NCBI RefSeq assembly: GCF_000332155.1
Contig: NZ_KB235904.1
Coordinates: 2,215,813-2,279,812 of the forward strand
From: Kamptonema formosum PCC 6407
GTDB taxonomy: Bacteria > Cyanobacteriota > Cyanobacteriia > Cyanobacteriales > Microcoleaceae
Length of the DNA stretch: 64,000 bases
Direction: 5' to 3'
Within the stretch, counting starts at the first letter, position 1; the number at the start of each line of letters is the position of its first letter. The notes under the pieces are model-generated. The model was not told where the DNA came from, made no database searches, and saw only the letters and a list, made by a program, of their open reading frames with translations. Of this stretch, positions 32,346 through 42,400 are shown piece after piece. A program made the position numbers and the translations under genes.

Positions 32346-33446
32346 ATGACAGACCGGGTTTTGATTATTGGAGGCCGGGGGCGAATTGGCACCAGCGTGG
32401 CTAAAGATTTAGTCGCCCATACTCAGGCGCAAATTACCCTGACTGGACGCGATACAGGGGGAATAGCTGCTAATACATCCACGCCGAAGCAGGCGGAGTA
32501 TTTGCCATTAAATTTAGCGGATAAGCAAGCTTTACGAAAAGCTGTTGCTGCTTCCAACCTCGTCATCCACACGGCGGGGCCTTTTCACCACCGCGATGCT
32601 TCGGTACTCAAAACTTGTATTGATGAAGGCGTTAACTATCTCGATGTCAGCGACAGTCGCAGCTTCACTCGCAGGGCTTTAGAATGCCGCGATGCTGCTA
32701 AAAATGCTGGGATTACAGCTATTATTAATACGGGGATTTTTCCCGGAGTTTCTAATAGCATGGTACGCCGAGATGTAGAACAGTTGGATAAGGCAGAACG
32801 CATTCACTTGAGTTATGTTGTCGGAGGTTCGGGCGGGGCTGGGGTGACAGTAATGCGAACTACATTTTTAGGGTTGCAAACGCCTTTTGAGGTGTGGTTA
32901 GATGGCAAGTGGCAAACTGTTAAACCCTATAGCGATCGCGAAACAGTTGAATTTCCCCAACCCTACAGCAAAACAGGTGTTTACTGGTTTGATATGCCCG
33001 AATCTATTACTTTACCTGAATCTTTCCCAGTTAAAACTGTAATTACCAAATTTGGTACTAATCCTGATCTTTACAATTATCTTACCTGGTTTGTCGCTAA
33101 CTATTGGCCGGATAGCTGGCTGAAGAATCATAAGGTCATCGAATTTTTGTCCTACGTTAGCTACGGTATGACCAGTTTTAGCAATCAGTTTAGCGGTATT
33201 GGGGTAGCAGTGCGTTCCGAAGTAACTGGCATTAAAAATGGTAAGGAAGCTAAAGTTTGCTCGACGGTAGTACATGAAAATGCCGCAGATGCTACTGGTA
33301 TAGGTACGGGTACAATTGCCCAATTGATATTAGATGGCAAACTGACTTATCCAGGAGTTTGGCCTGTAGAACAGGCCCTTCCGACTGATTTGTTTGAACA
33401 ATCTATGGAAAGTCGGGGTCTTAAAATTGAGCAAGAATTGCTGTGA
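32346..33446 (+). CDS. Saccharopine-dehydrogenase-like NAD(P)-binding protein
   Basis: 366 residues. A Rossmann fold opens the protein: RVLIIGGRGRIGTSVAKDLV, followed by LTGRDTGG (ribose/phosphate recognition), NLVIHTAGPFHHRDASVLKTCIDEGVNYLDVSD and a GIFPGVSNSMVRR turn, which are the signs of the saccharopine dehydrogenase/reductase superfamily. The lysine pathway is not implied; cyanobacterial members are of unknown substrate, and carotenoid or lipid reduction has been proposed for relatives. The middle segment YLTWFVANYWPDSWL is hydrophobic and may touch a membrane. It follows crtO on the same strand, which could point to carotenoid metabolism. Confidence 0.75.
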   Translation: MTDRVLIIGGRGRIGTSVAKDLVAHTQAQITLTGRDTGGIAANTSTPKQAEYLPLNLADKQALRKAVAASNLVIHTAGPFHHRDASVLKTCIDEGVNYLDVSDSRSFTRRALECRDAAKNAGITAIINTGIFPGVSNSMVRRDVEQLDKAERIHLSYVVGGSGGAGVTVMRTTFLGLQTPFEVWLDGKWQTVKPYSDRETVEFPQPYSKTGVYWFDMPESITLPESFPVKTVITKFGTNPDLYNYLTWFVANYWPDSWLKNHKVIEFLSYVSYGMTSFSNQFSGIGVAVRSEVTGIKNGKEAKVCSTVVHENAADATGIGTGTIAQLILDGKLTYPGVWPVEQALPTDLFEQSMESRGLKIEQELL

Positions 33447-33852
33447 GGTCATTTTATTTTCAATATCCTACATAGGAGTAATTGGTAATTGGTAATTGGG
33501 ATACACAGATTTTACAGATTCCTCTGATTTCACAGACTAAATAATCATGACTCTAACTAATCCGTGTAATCCATGTAATCGGTAAAATCCGTGTTCATAA
33601 TTAGGTAATGGCTAATGGCTAATTGGAAATACTCTTTTGTGCGGTTTTTCAAAGTCTTTAATCTACCTAAAGATAGAAGCAGTGAAGGTGGATTTACATA
33701 TAGACTACTTATAGTCCTATAAATCTAGTGCTTCCCTCCGATGGGAGGATGGTATTAGCTCAAATAGGGCGCTCTTAACTTAGATTTCTGTGCTTGGGTA
33801 CAGGGAAATGTTAACTAATACAAATGGTAAAAAACTAGGAGGAGGAATTTAC
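33447..33852. other. Intergenic region with short tandem repeats
   Basis: 406 bases. GGTAATTGGTAATTGGG occurs at 33478-33500 and GTAATGGCTAATGGCTAATTGG at about 33604-33630; both are multi-site heptamer repeats. ACAGATTTTACAGATT...ATCCGTGTAATCCATGTAATCGGTAAAATCCGTG (33510-33595) is another repeat type. A small CCTCC-GATG-GGAGG hairpin lies at about 33734-33747 in the leader of the next gene. Confidence 0.5.
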
Positions 33853-34221
33853 ATGAAGAGAATTTTATCAACACTGGGACAGGTATTCGGCAAAAGCATT
33901 TTGGCGGTTTGCTTGATGAGTTTAATCAGTTTAACAGGTATAATCATATTGCCGGGTCAGCCTGCTTATGCCATAGTAGACATAAGTAGTAACCAGACGA
34001 AAACAGGTTCTACAATCGAGGGTTTTTCTAAAGATAATAAGGCGGTTGTAAATCGAGATCAAGCTTACGAAGAAGCAGTGAAAGCAACCGAAAAACCTAA
34101 AGTAGGGATAGAGAAGGTTTACGAACAGGATTTACACGCTTACCAAGAAGAAAATCCTCCAGAAAACATACTAGAAAAAGCGGAAGAAGCAATTGATAAA
34201 CTGACTGCTGAGCCGCGCTAG
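33853..34221 (+). CDS. Small exported protein (122 aa)
   Basis: Starts at ATG 33853 with the strongest Shine-Dalgarno in the window, AGGAGGA, eight bases upstream; the longer frame is not needed. A signal peptide is clear: MKRILSTLGQVFGKSI, hydrophobic core to LPGQPAYA, and probable cleavage after AYA (about residue 39). The mature part is short, hydrophilic and helical (NRDQAYEEAVKATEKPKVGIEKVYEQDLHAYQEENPPENILEKAEEAIDKL) and rich in Lys and Glu. I recognise no family. It would sit in the thylakoid lumen or periplasm. A perfect 15-bp terminator 130 bases downstream makes it a single-gene unit, probably well expressed. Confidence 0.75.
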   Translation: MKRILSTLGQVFGKSILAVCLMSLISLTGIIILPGQPAYAIVDISSNQTKTGSTIEGFSKDNKAVVNRDQAYEEAVKATEKPKVGIEKVYEQDLHAYQEENPPENILEKAEEAIDKLTAEPR

Positions 34222-34353
34222 TAAGGATTGCTGCTTCTGGTAATTTCACGAGCTTACTAGAAAAAGCCGAAGAATTTAATGTTTGATAAACTGATAGAGA
34301 AGCAATAAATTAAATATCTTTCGGTCGCAGTATCGAGTTTAAATCGCTAGCTT

Positions 34354-34397
34354 AAACCAACCTTAAATTAGTAAAATTTAAGGTTGGTTTTTGATTT
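34354..34397 (+). terminator. Rho-independent terminator of the small exported protein gene
   Basis: AAACCAACCTTAAAT (34354-34368) pairs perfectly with ATTTAAGGTTGGTTT (34376-34390) over a 7-base loop, followed by TTGATTT. Confidence 0.75.
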
Positions 34398-34508
34398 ATA
34401 TTCCTAAGAGCGTAGAGCTAATTCATCCTTGAGGAAGATGATGCGCTCGCCTTTCAAAAAGTAGATTAGAGACAAAGTAATTCTACTGAGAAAAAAGGAA
34501 AAAATATC

Positions 34509-35030
34509 ATGGCAGATATCAAACAGAATACTAATGAATCTGATGCAAACTTAGATCCCATTTCTGGAGAGCCAGGAGCTCATCCAGTGGGGACGGGTAT
34601 TGGTGCGGCGGGTGCAGGAGCGGCTGGTGCTGCGATCGGTGGCGCGATCGGCGGGCCTGTGGGAGCAGTAGTGGGTGCTACTGTGGGCGCAGTTGCTGGG
34701 GGTTTGGTCGGTAAGGGTGCGGCTGAATCGGTTAATCCAACGGAAGAAGAGGCTTACTGGGAACAGAATTACAACACCCGGCCTTATGCAGAGGTAGACA
34801 CGGACTATGAATACTATAGACCGGCTTATCGCACGGGATATGAGGGATACAGCCGCTACAGGAGTACGGGCAAGAGCTTTGATGAGATGGAGGGGGATTT
34901 ACAGAGAGATTACGAAAAAAATCGCGGTAAGTCAAATTTGGGCTGGGAAAAGGCGAAATACGCAGCCCGCGATGCGTGGAATAAGGTAGAGCGCAAAGTT
35001 CCAGGCGATATTGACAGAGACGGACGCTAA
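34509..35030 (+). CDS. Glycine-zipper protein
   Basis: 173 residues. After a polar start, residues about 29-70 are GTGIGAAGAGAAGAAIGGAIGG-type Gly/Ala repeats (glycine zipper) that can insert in or associate with a membrane. The rest is hydrophilic and Tyr/Arg-rich: YNTRPYAEVDTDYEYYRPAYRTGYEGYSRY, ending in KYAARDAWNKVERKVPGDIDRDGR. The layout resembles stress-induced bacterial proteins with glycine-zipper plus C-terminal AWxKVE helix that I recall from cyanobacteria and Deinococcus. Start supported by AAAGGAAAA. No enzyme motif. Independent of its neighbours, with terminator-like DNA before it. Confidence 0.7.
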   Translation: MADIKQNTNESDANLDPISGEPGAHPVGTGIGAAGAGAAGAAIGGAIGGPVGAVVGATVGAVAGGLVGKGAAESVNPTEEEAYWEQNYNTRPYAEVDTDYEYYRPAYRTGYEGYSRYRSTGKSFDEMEGDLQRDYEKNRGKSNLGWEKAKYAARDAWNKVERKVPGDIDRDGR

Positions 35031-35276
35031 ATGCGATCGCGCTGAGTTCCCCAATTCCCCTTAAAAACAGGGCGGTTTCATTCTCCCCCGAAAAATTGTT
35101 TGACCTCTCCCCCAACCCCTCAACCGCATAGAGAGGGGAAGAAAAGGGAGGGGCTTTAAGTTTTTCACCTTTTTTAGGTAAAACTTGCGTAAGTCCTGAC
35201 TAAATATCTTCCTTTGGATCGATCTAAAATTAAGCTAATTAGTATTAAGATCCAGCTCAAATTAAGAGAGTAAATT

Positions 35277-36602
35277 GTGGAAGCTATTCTGGAAAGAGCT
35301 TGGGAACTCAAGCAAAATTTAATAGACTTTGTGCTAGACGCAGAGGGAGAGTTAGCGGTAGCTTTAGAAGCCTATATAGCGGCGGGTTCGGCGCGCGATC
35401 GCTATGACATCGCCCAGCAAAATCAGTTAGTGGACAGTTTTCTCGTCGAAGGTAGAGTCGGAGAGCAAACTCCTCTGGATCTATTTATCGCTCAGGCAGA
35501 GTTAGAAGAGAGCGATCGCCAATTATTAGACAACTGGCGGCGCAGCTTTATCGGCTTATTTGAAATTAGCCAAATTTTACCCGATGGCTTCGAGTTAATT
35601 AACTGGCTAACGGCAAAACACTACACCGTTAAAGTCAATAGTTCTGAAACGCTCAAAGATACGGCAAAACTAAAAGTAGGGGAAATTTTGCTGGTTCGGA
35701 TTGCCCCCGTGAGCGATAGTTACTGGATGTTTTCTGGCCCTCATATTTTAATGGGAAAATTGGGTAAACCTAAACTAGCTGTCGCTATTGGTAACTTCAA
35801 GCAGAATCATAAAAATGCTCTTTATAGCGATGCTCCAGAATTGTTAGAACAGGCGTGGCAGTCAGTCGAACAGTATCACCAAGATTTTACGGATTTTTTT
35901 GGTAGCGATGAAGTCAATCTTTCGGGATATCACCTCAATAAAAAGATTGCTGAATTTCAAGAAGTAATTACCAAAAAACGCCTAGCTGAAGCTGGCATTG
36001 ACAATTCCAAATCTCTGGACGAAATAGCAACAGAATCGGGAGTTGATGCTACAGAACTCAGGGCCGCAGCCACAGAAATGGGTGCTGATGCCGATACAGT
36101 CGATCGAATGTTAGGCAAGCCAGACTCGAAAATGGTGATGCCCAAAATTGACTTGCCTGATACTCTTAAAAAAGCCGAACAGGTAACGGCTATTTCTCAT
36201 CCTCGTTGGGGTCAGATGTTTTTACCTACCTACACTCAAGTCACAGCTCTGTTAAAAACCGAAGACTGGCAAAGCTTACCTAATGCTAATAAGTTAGTTC
36301 GCTATTACTTGGAAGATGCGACGATTAATGCTTTCATCTGGCAGCGTTTAGCCCAAACTTACCCAACTCAACTAGAAAAAGTTTTGCAAACAGTATTAGA
36401 GCGGCCAGATTTTAATTTGGAGCGCGATTTAGAGCAACTTTTACAAACATACAATAAACCGTTAGAGCCGGAACTGCCAGAAATTGCCAGCGTTCCCCTG
36501 CACTTGCATAATTTATTTCAAGAGGCTATGGCTGAAGTTAATAAGTCCAAGTCTAAGTCAGGGGATAAAAAGAAAGGTGCTAAAGGCTTTAAATCCTCTT
36601 AG
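35277..36602 (+). CDS. Conserved cyanobacterial hypothetical protein (441 aa)
   Basis: Start codon GTG at 35277 with AGAGAG upstream. Soluble and mostly helical: ERAWELKQNLIDFVLDAEGELAVALEAYIAAG at the N-terminus, a middle ILLVRIAPVSDSYWMFSGPHILMGKLGKPKLAVAIGNFKQNH that looks like a beta-sandwich, then a helical region SLDEIATESGVDATELRAAATEMGADADTVDRML and WGQMFLPTYTQVTALLKTEDWQSLPNANKLVRYYLEDATINAFIWQRLAQTYPT. The C-terminal 25 residues are Lys/Ser-rich (KSKSKSGDKKKGAKGFKSS). No catalytic motif, function unknown. Its 3' end overlaps by 14 bases the truncated end of a minus-strand PhyH gene. Confidence 0.7.
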   Translation: MEAILERAWELKQNLIDFVLDAEGELAVALEAYIAAGSARDRYDIAQQNQLVDSFLVEGRVGEQTPLDLFIAQAELEESDRQLLDNWRRSFIGLFEISQILPDGFELINWLTAKHYTVKVNSSETLKDTAKLKVGEILLVRIAPVSDSYWMFSGPHILMGKLGKPKLAVAIGNFKQNHKNALYSDAPELLEQAWQSVEQYHQDFTDFFGSDEVNLSGYHLNKKIAEFQEVITKKRLAEAGIDNSKSLDEIATESGVDATELRAAATEMGADADTVDRMLGKPDSKMVMPKIDLPDTLKKAEQVTAISHPRWGQMFLPTYTQVTALLKTEDWQSLPNANKLVRYYLEDATINAFIWQRLAQTYPTQLEKVLQTVLERPDFNLERDLEQLLQTYNKPLEPELPEIASVPLHLHNLFQEAMAEVNKSKSKSGDKKKGAKGFKSS

Positions 36603-37095
36603 TTCTCCTTGATTTAACTGTGATGTCGCTCAGGTAGAAATGGGCGGTACAAATCCACACTGGTAGTTGAAAATTGGGATCGAAAAACACAGTTTCGGGA
36701 ACTGGGACTAAGAGCTGATCTGTGTGGACGCGCCAACCATCATAGCCGGGAAAACTTTTCCAGGCAGTCATGCCGATCGCGTGACATCGATCGCCCATCA
36801 ATGCCTCTGCTAAGTCTACGATTCCGGGTCGATCGAGGTAGGAAAGCCAGAGGCGATCGCGATTGAAAACGCACTTGAAACGATCGTTAAGTTCGCTCCA
36901 ACTACTGCCATCTAAACCGAAGGGTTGGAGGCGATCGATCGCTGCGCGGGCTGCCGTTACTTCCTCAGCGTTGAGTACGTTGGGGATCGGTACATAACCG
37001 TCCTCGTGCATCGCCTCGATCGCGATCGGGATATCGTTGAGCGCTAACGTCTTCTGCCTATGGGTGAAAGATTCGCTCACCGCCGCTACGTTCAT
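36589..37095 (-). pseudogene. Phytanoyl-CoA dioxygenase family protein, C-terminal half missing
   Basis: 168 residues from ATG at 37095. The N-terminal half of a PhyH-type Fe(II)/2-oxoglutarate dioxygenase is clear: HEDGYVPIPNVLNAEEVTAARAAIDRL, ending with the first metal pair His124-x-Asp126 in WRVHTDQL and the strand AHFYLSDIT. Normal family members continue about 100 residues with a second His and the oxoglutarate-binding Arg; here the frame changes after DIT into VKSRRTKRI and stops. Both distal ligands are therefore gone and the enzyme should be inactive. The break is exactly where the oppositely oriented 35277-36602 gene ends, suggesting deletion by a rearrangement. It may be expressed as a fragment. 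Confidence 0.65.
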
Positions 37096-37395
37096 GGTTT
37101 CAATTTAGTTGAAGAACAAGAGCTTTCCTATCTACAGCCTACGCGATCGCCAGGCAAAAATCCAGCCTGGTGCTGTGGGAAATGCTCTGAACCGCTGAGT
37201 TTGACTATGTTCGCTCGTAAGACTGAACTTTTTCTGTCTATACTCACTTAAAATTATTGCTATGAGGGAATAGTAAGTTATAACAAAATAGGAGCCTTGC
37301 CAGGAGAAGCCTCAAGCAAGCTGTTTGCAGTCTGCCACAGCTAACCCCTACAGAGCTACTATTAGATCAATCAAATTAAAATGAGCTAAGACGCT

Positions 37396-38787
37396 ATGGT
37401 AACTCGCGGCTTTTTATCTTCAGGCAAAACTAAAAAATCTAAAGTGATGCCAACTTCCAGGTTCACAAGTGATTTTTCGGAGGCTACTAAAAGTGAATTC
37501 AGAATAAAATTAAACAGTTTGCAGCCTACTGTTTCAGAAGCGCAGGAAATCATCTACCAGTTTTTTATCGATCTGGTTCGAGACAGTTCTCCAGATGTGG
37601 TGCTGGCAGAATTTAAGCATTTATTTATTGAGCCTGTCCCCTCAGCTAATACCGAGGCAATTTGGGCGCTCAAGATCGTGATCGAATCGCAAAATGAGGC
37701 CGAGTTCAAAAATTTATTCAAGCGTTGTTGCTATATTATCCTCAATAACTGGGTAGGACGGCGCAATTACCAAATAACTCAAGACTTAATTCAACTGGTT
37801 TCAAATTGGCAAAACCACCACCTTCCCTCAGACAATCACTTCCAACAAATGAGAGCTTGGCTGGCAAGTTTTGTCAACAGTCAAGACTACCAAGAAATCA
37901 AGCTATTTGTTTCTAGATATGACGAGAATTGCGTTCAAACTAACTGGACTGAGCGCTACACATCTTTTTTGCTCGCTCCTCAGTATGTAGATGAAAAAAA
38001 CCCCATAGAACAGCGCCAAGCAGCTCAAAAATTCTCCAAGCAACTCAAAGAGAAATTTAAGTTTGAACTGGCACTTTATACCGCCCACGCTCAAGCTGGT
38101 GATTTTAAAGATTCTGCTTTTGAAAATCCTACAGTTTTAGGAGATGAAGTTCTACTTTTAATTAAAAATATTGTAGCTAGGCGGGGCTTGTTGAGCTATG
38201 CCAGCTTAGCCAAAACTTTTCTCGCCCAAATCAAAAACATTAACTATAAGGAGTTCAAAAAAAGTTTATTAATATATTTGTTTCATTCCACTGAAAAAGA
38301 GACTCCCTTAGTTAAAACGCTGAAAACTTTGATACTTAAGAAAGTAGATAATCTTTATGAAACTTATGATGCTGAAACAATTAACAACTCTCTAATTTTG
38401 ATGACTTGCAACAAAGTCATCAAGATTTTAACGCTGGAAAAAGTAGGTAGCCCTTCCCCAGTATTTACATTGTTAGTATCTCAAAATAATCCTTTAACTT
38501 TGGCAGTTATGCTGCTCAAGCTGGTTTTGATCTCCCCTAATTCTAGGACACATTTAGAAGTTTGTATTGCCCTGTTAATTGGTCATTATCAAAAGAAGGC
38601 ACCCGATAAATGTCAGGGGTTTATTAAGTTCTTAGAAATCTGCAAAATCGCCCTAACTATTTATGCGGAAAACGTTCAGTATAACTTAGTTAAGATGTCA
38701 GCAAACGATCGAACTAATCCAGAAGTTGTAGATCTAGATAGCTATCGAGTTTTTTCTCTGCATAAAACTCCTCCCAAAAAAGAATAA
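37396..38787 (+). CDS. Conserved cyanobacterial hypothetical protein (463 aa), helical
   Basis: 463 residues from ATG at 37396; ATG at 37447 (MPTSRFTSDFSEATKSEF) is a possible later start. The protein is helical throughout with Leu-rich repeats of helices: EAQEIIYQFFIDLVRDSSPDVVLAEFKHLFIEP, EAIWALKIVIESQNEAEFKNLFKRCCYIILNNWVGRRNYQITQDLI, KSLLIYLFHSTEKETPLVKTLKTLILKKV. This resembles an alpha-solenoid scaffold. No catalytic motif, no signal peptide, no membrane helix. I recognise it only as a family of unknown role in filamentous cyanobacteria. Not in an operon with its neighbours. Confidence 0.65.
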   Translation: MVTRGFLSSGKTKKSKVMPTSRFTSDFSEATKSEFRIKLNSLQPTVSEAQEIIYQFFIDLVRDSSPDVVLAEFKHLFIEPVPSANTEAIWALKIVIESQNEAEFKNLFKRCCYIILNNWVGRRNYQITQDLIQLVSNWQNHHLPSDNHFQQMRAWLASFVNSQDYQEIKLFVSRYDENCVQTNWTERYTSFLLAPQYVDEKNPIEQRQAAQKFSKQLKEKFKFELALYTAHAQAGDFKDSAFENPTVLGDEVLLLIKNIVARRGLLSYASLAKTFLAQIKNINYKEFKKSLLIYLFHSTEKETPLVKTLKTLILKKVDNLYETYDAETINNSLILMTCNKVIKILTLEKVGSPSPVFTLLVSQNNPLTLAVMLLKLVLISPNSRTHLEVCIALLIGHYQKKAPDKCQGFIKFLEICKIALTIYAENVQYNLVKMSANDRTNPEVVDLDSYRVFSLHKTPPKKE

Positions 38788-39408
38788 ACTTAGTTCAATT
38801 GTCAGGTGGGCGATCGCCTCTCTCAAAAATTAAAAATGTAAAATTAAAAATTAAAAATTTAATTAATTTCGTTTTTGATTTTTAACTTTTAATTTTTAAT
38901 TGGATTTAGCTATGAGTTACAGGCGATTGGCAGCGATCGCCCACCCTACGTTTAATTATGTCCGATCGCTTAGAGAAGCTAGGGCGTGTTTTCAAACAAC
39001 CATCAAGAGAATGCAGGCGATCGCGATCGTGGCTGTATAATTTGCTGCAAGCTTTTCCCCTCAGGTAGCAATATTATTAGGATTTACACAGGTCGTCCCA
39101 GAAACCGGGTTTTTGAGACGACCTGTGGGTCAAAACGAAGTATTTTCGTCAAAAAACCCGGTTTCTTTGGTTGGATGCGTAAGTTCTAAATCTGCCTTCT
39201 GCCTCCTGCCTTCTGCCTTCTGCCTCATGCCTCCTGCCTCCTGCCTCCTGCCTCCTACCTCCTGCCTCCTGCCTCCTGCCTCCTCTCTCCTGCCTCCAAG
39301 AGTTCATTAGCGATCGCTACTTACGCTCACCTATTGTTAAGATACAAGGGGTTTAAAAACACGCCCTAGACCAGCTACAAAGCTAACCACTTTTTGGGAA
39401 TTAACAGG
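38788..39408. repeat. Repeat-filled gap before the DUF4347 triplet
   Basis: From left to right: AAAATTAAAAAT-type AT palindrome (38826-38903, arms complementary), a family A copy (39079-39187; ends AGGATTTACACA / TGCGTAAGTTCT, inner arms AGAAACCGGGTTTTT / AAAAACCCGGTTTCTTTGG), and about 14 units of the heptamer TGCCTCC or TGCCTTC (39191-39299). A HIP1 site and the start region of the first DUF4347 gene follow. No gene seen in 620 bases. Confidence 0.75.
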
Positions 39409-42400
39409 ATGTCTACTTCTGCATCAACCAATTTGCAATACTCGATTTCACAATCTCCATCGGGATCGATTGTCTTCATTGACTCCAGCTTAGATGACTG
39501 GCAAACTTTAGCCGCAGGCGTACCTGACGGTGTAGAGTGTATCAGCATCGATCCCCACAAAAATGGTATTGAACAAATCACTTCAGAATTGCAAAAATAT
39601 GCTTCTGTTGGCGGAAGTATTGACGCAGTTCACATTATTTCTCACGGTAGTCCTGGCAAGTTGCAGCTAGGTTCTACTGTTCTAGCTAGTGACAATTTAG
39701 AACAATATACTAGCCAATTCCAAAAGTGGCACAGCGCCCTATCCGCTCAAGCAGATGTTATGCTTTATGGCTGCGATGTTGCCGCAGGTGAAGGCATTGA
39801 CTTCGTACAGAAATTAAGTCAATTAACTGGTGCTGATGTTGCCGCATCTACTAATACAACAGGTAGCAATGGCGACTGGAATTTAGAGTTTGTTAAAGGT
39901 GAAATTGAATCGTCTTTAGCTGTGAAACCAGAGGTATTGGCAGGTTATAAAGGTGCTTTAGCCACTCTTACTGTTAGCAATAATAATGATAGCGGTGCGG
40001 GTTCCTTGAGGGCGGCAATTGCATCGGCTACCTCTGGAGATACGATTGTATTTGCCCCCAGTTTAGCTAATCAGACAATTGTGCTTACCAGCGGTCAACT
40101 GGTTATTGACAAAAACTTGACTATTGACGGTGCTGCTGCTACGAATTTAACAATTAGTGGCAATAACGCCTCTCGTGTTATGGATGTAGGCGGCGTTACT
40201 TTTACTGTTAAAAATCTAATTATTGCCAATGGTAAGCTTACGGGTAGTGACGAAACTACAGGTGCAGGTGCAGGGATTCGTGGCGGCAACAGCAGCAATT
40301 TAACAGTAGATAATTGCCAATTTAAAAATAATATTGCGGGCTTTGCTGGAGGAATTTATACTGGATTCAAAAGTACCAATACTGTGACCAACAGTATTTT
40401 TGAGGGCAACGACGGCACATCGGCTAATAAAGAACAAGGTGCAGGCGCGATCGCAACTAAAAGCGGCAGTTCTCTCACAGTACAAGGCTCTACTTTTAGT
40501 AACAATAAAGGAATTAACGGCGGAGCAATCAATAATCTTTTAAGTAATCTAACAGTAGAAAACTCAACTTTTCTCAATAACGATACGACGGCTGGCAGTG
40601 GTACAAATACCAATGGTTATGGTGGTGCAATTTACACCGATGGGGCGAGTGAAATTACCGATGACTCTATGGGCGGCACGATTACTATTCGCAACAGTCG
40701 CTTTGAAGGGAATAAAGGAAAAGGGCAAGGGGGGGCAATGTTTCTGTTTGCCTATCCCCCCGATAAGGTGGCAATTGAAGGCAGTATTATTGTAAATAAT
40801 CAGGTACAAAAAGGCTCTGGAAATGATGCTTTGGGTGGGGGAGTACGGATTGGTAACGGTGCTTATACTATCAGCAAAACTACTTTTGCTAACAATGTAG
40901 CTGAGGCTCAGGGCGGTGGTTTATGGGTAGGAGAAGAATCTCCCGGTACGATTACTAATACTACATTTTTTGGGAATCAAGCAGTAGATGCAGGAAATAG
41001 TGCTAGTGGTTTAGGCGGCGGGTTATTTTTCGCGACTACTAGCAATCAGAAGATTATAAATACAACGATTGCTGGGAACAAAGCGGGCAGCGAAGGCGGG
41101 GGAATTGTTGGCAGCACTAATGTCACGTTAACTAATACAATAGTTGCCAACAATACGGGAAATAATGAGTTTAATAACAAGCAAAATGCCTCGGATGGAA
41201 AAGGGTTTTCTCAGAATCCAGCACCTTACTTTACTGATGGTGGTGGTAACTTACAGTGGCCGGCAATTACCAATAATTTCAATAATGGCAATATTACAGC
41301 TAATGTCTTGCAAGCTGACCCAAAACTGGGCCCATTGCAAGAAAATGGTGGCGGTTTGCAGACGGTGGCATTGCTAACAGGAAGTGCGGCAATTGATGCA
41401 GGTAAAAATGCAGATGCGCCTGCTACGGATCAGCGTGGTGCAACTCGGCCTCAAGATGGTGATAGTAATGGGAGTGCGATCGCAGATATCGGCGCTTACG
41501 AGTTTTCCCTCACCCCAGTCCCCACGCCAACGCCAACGCCTACACCTACACCAACGCCTACACCTACACCTACACCCACGCCTACAGCAACGCCAACGCC
41601 TACACCTACACCCACACCCACAACAACACCTACACCTACGCCAACGCCTACACCAGTTAGTGACAGTTGCCTTTGCGATCGCTTCCCTCTACCCCGTACC
41701 AGCAGCATCGTTACTCCCAACACCCCCGATAACGCCGTTAGTGCCACTAACTCTAATGATTTACTGATGGGTAGTACAGCTAACGATGCGATCGATGGAC
41801 TGGGTGGGAACGACACAATTTACGGCATGGAAAATGATGACAACCTCAGTGGCAGCAGCGGCAGCGACGAACTATTTGGCAACACAGGAAATGATTACAT
41901 AGACGGCGGTACAGAGCAGGATACCATTTATGGAGGCAAAGATGGCGATGCTATCATTGGCGGCAATGGCAATGATTTGCTGCGGGGAGATAGTGACAAC
42001 GATACTATTTTTGGTGGCAGCGATAGCGATAGCATTTTCGGCGGTAAAGACAACGATCTATTATTAGGTGAAAATGGAAACGATACCATCTACGGCAACT
42101 TAGGAACTGATAGCATTCTCGGCGGAGATGGCAACGATTTAATCTTTGGTAATGAAGATGCAGATTTAATCCTTGGCGACATTGACAACGATACAATCTA
42201 TGGAGGAAAAGAGAATGATACCCTCTGCGGCGGTGACGGTAACGACCTATTATTGGGTAATAATAACGACGATCTAGTTGATGGTTGTATTGGAGATGAT
42301 ACGATCTATGGCGGCAAGGAAAATGACAGCTTGACTGGTGGTAGTGGCAACGACTTTCTCAGTGGAGATCTAGGTAATGACACTCTCATTGGTGGTTCTG

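Noticed and set aside
32346-33446. Naming the Rossmann protein saccharopine dehydrogenase of lysine metabolism
   Set aside because: Only the superfamily fold is seen; cyanobacteria make lysine by the diaminopimelate route.
38986-39310. Short plus-strand frames across the family A copy and TGCCTCC array
   Set aside because: They translate repeat DNA into low-complexity peptides (CLLPPASCLLPP) and have no start signals.
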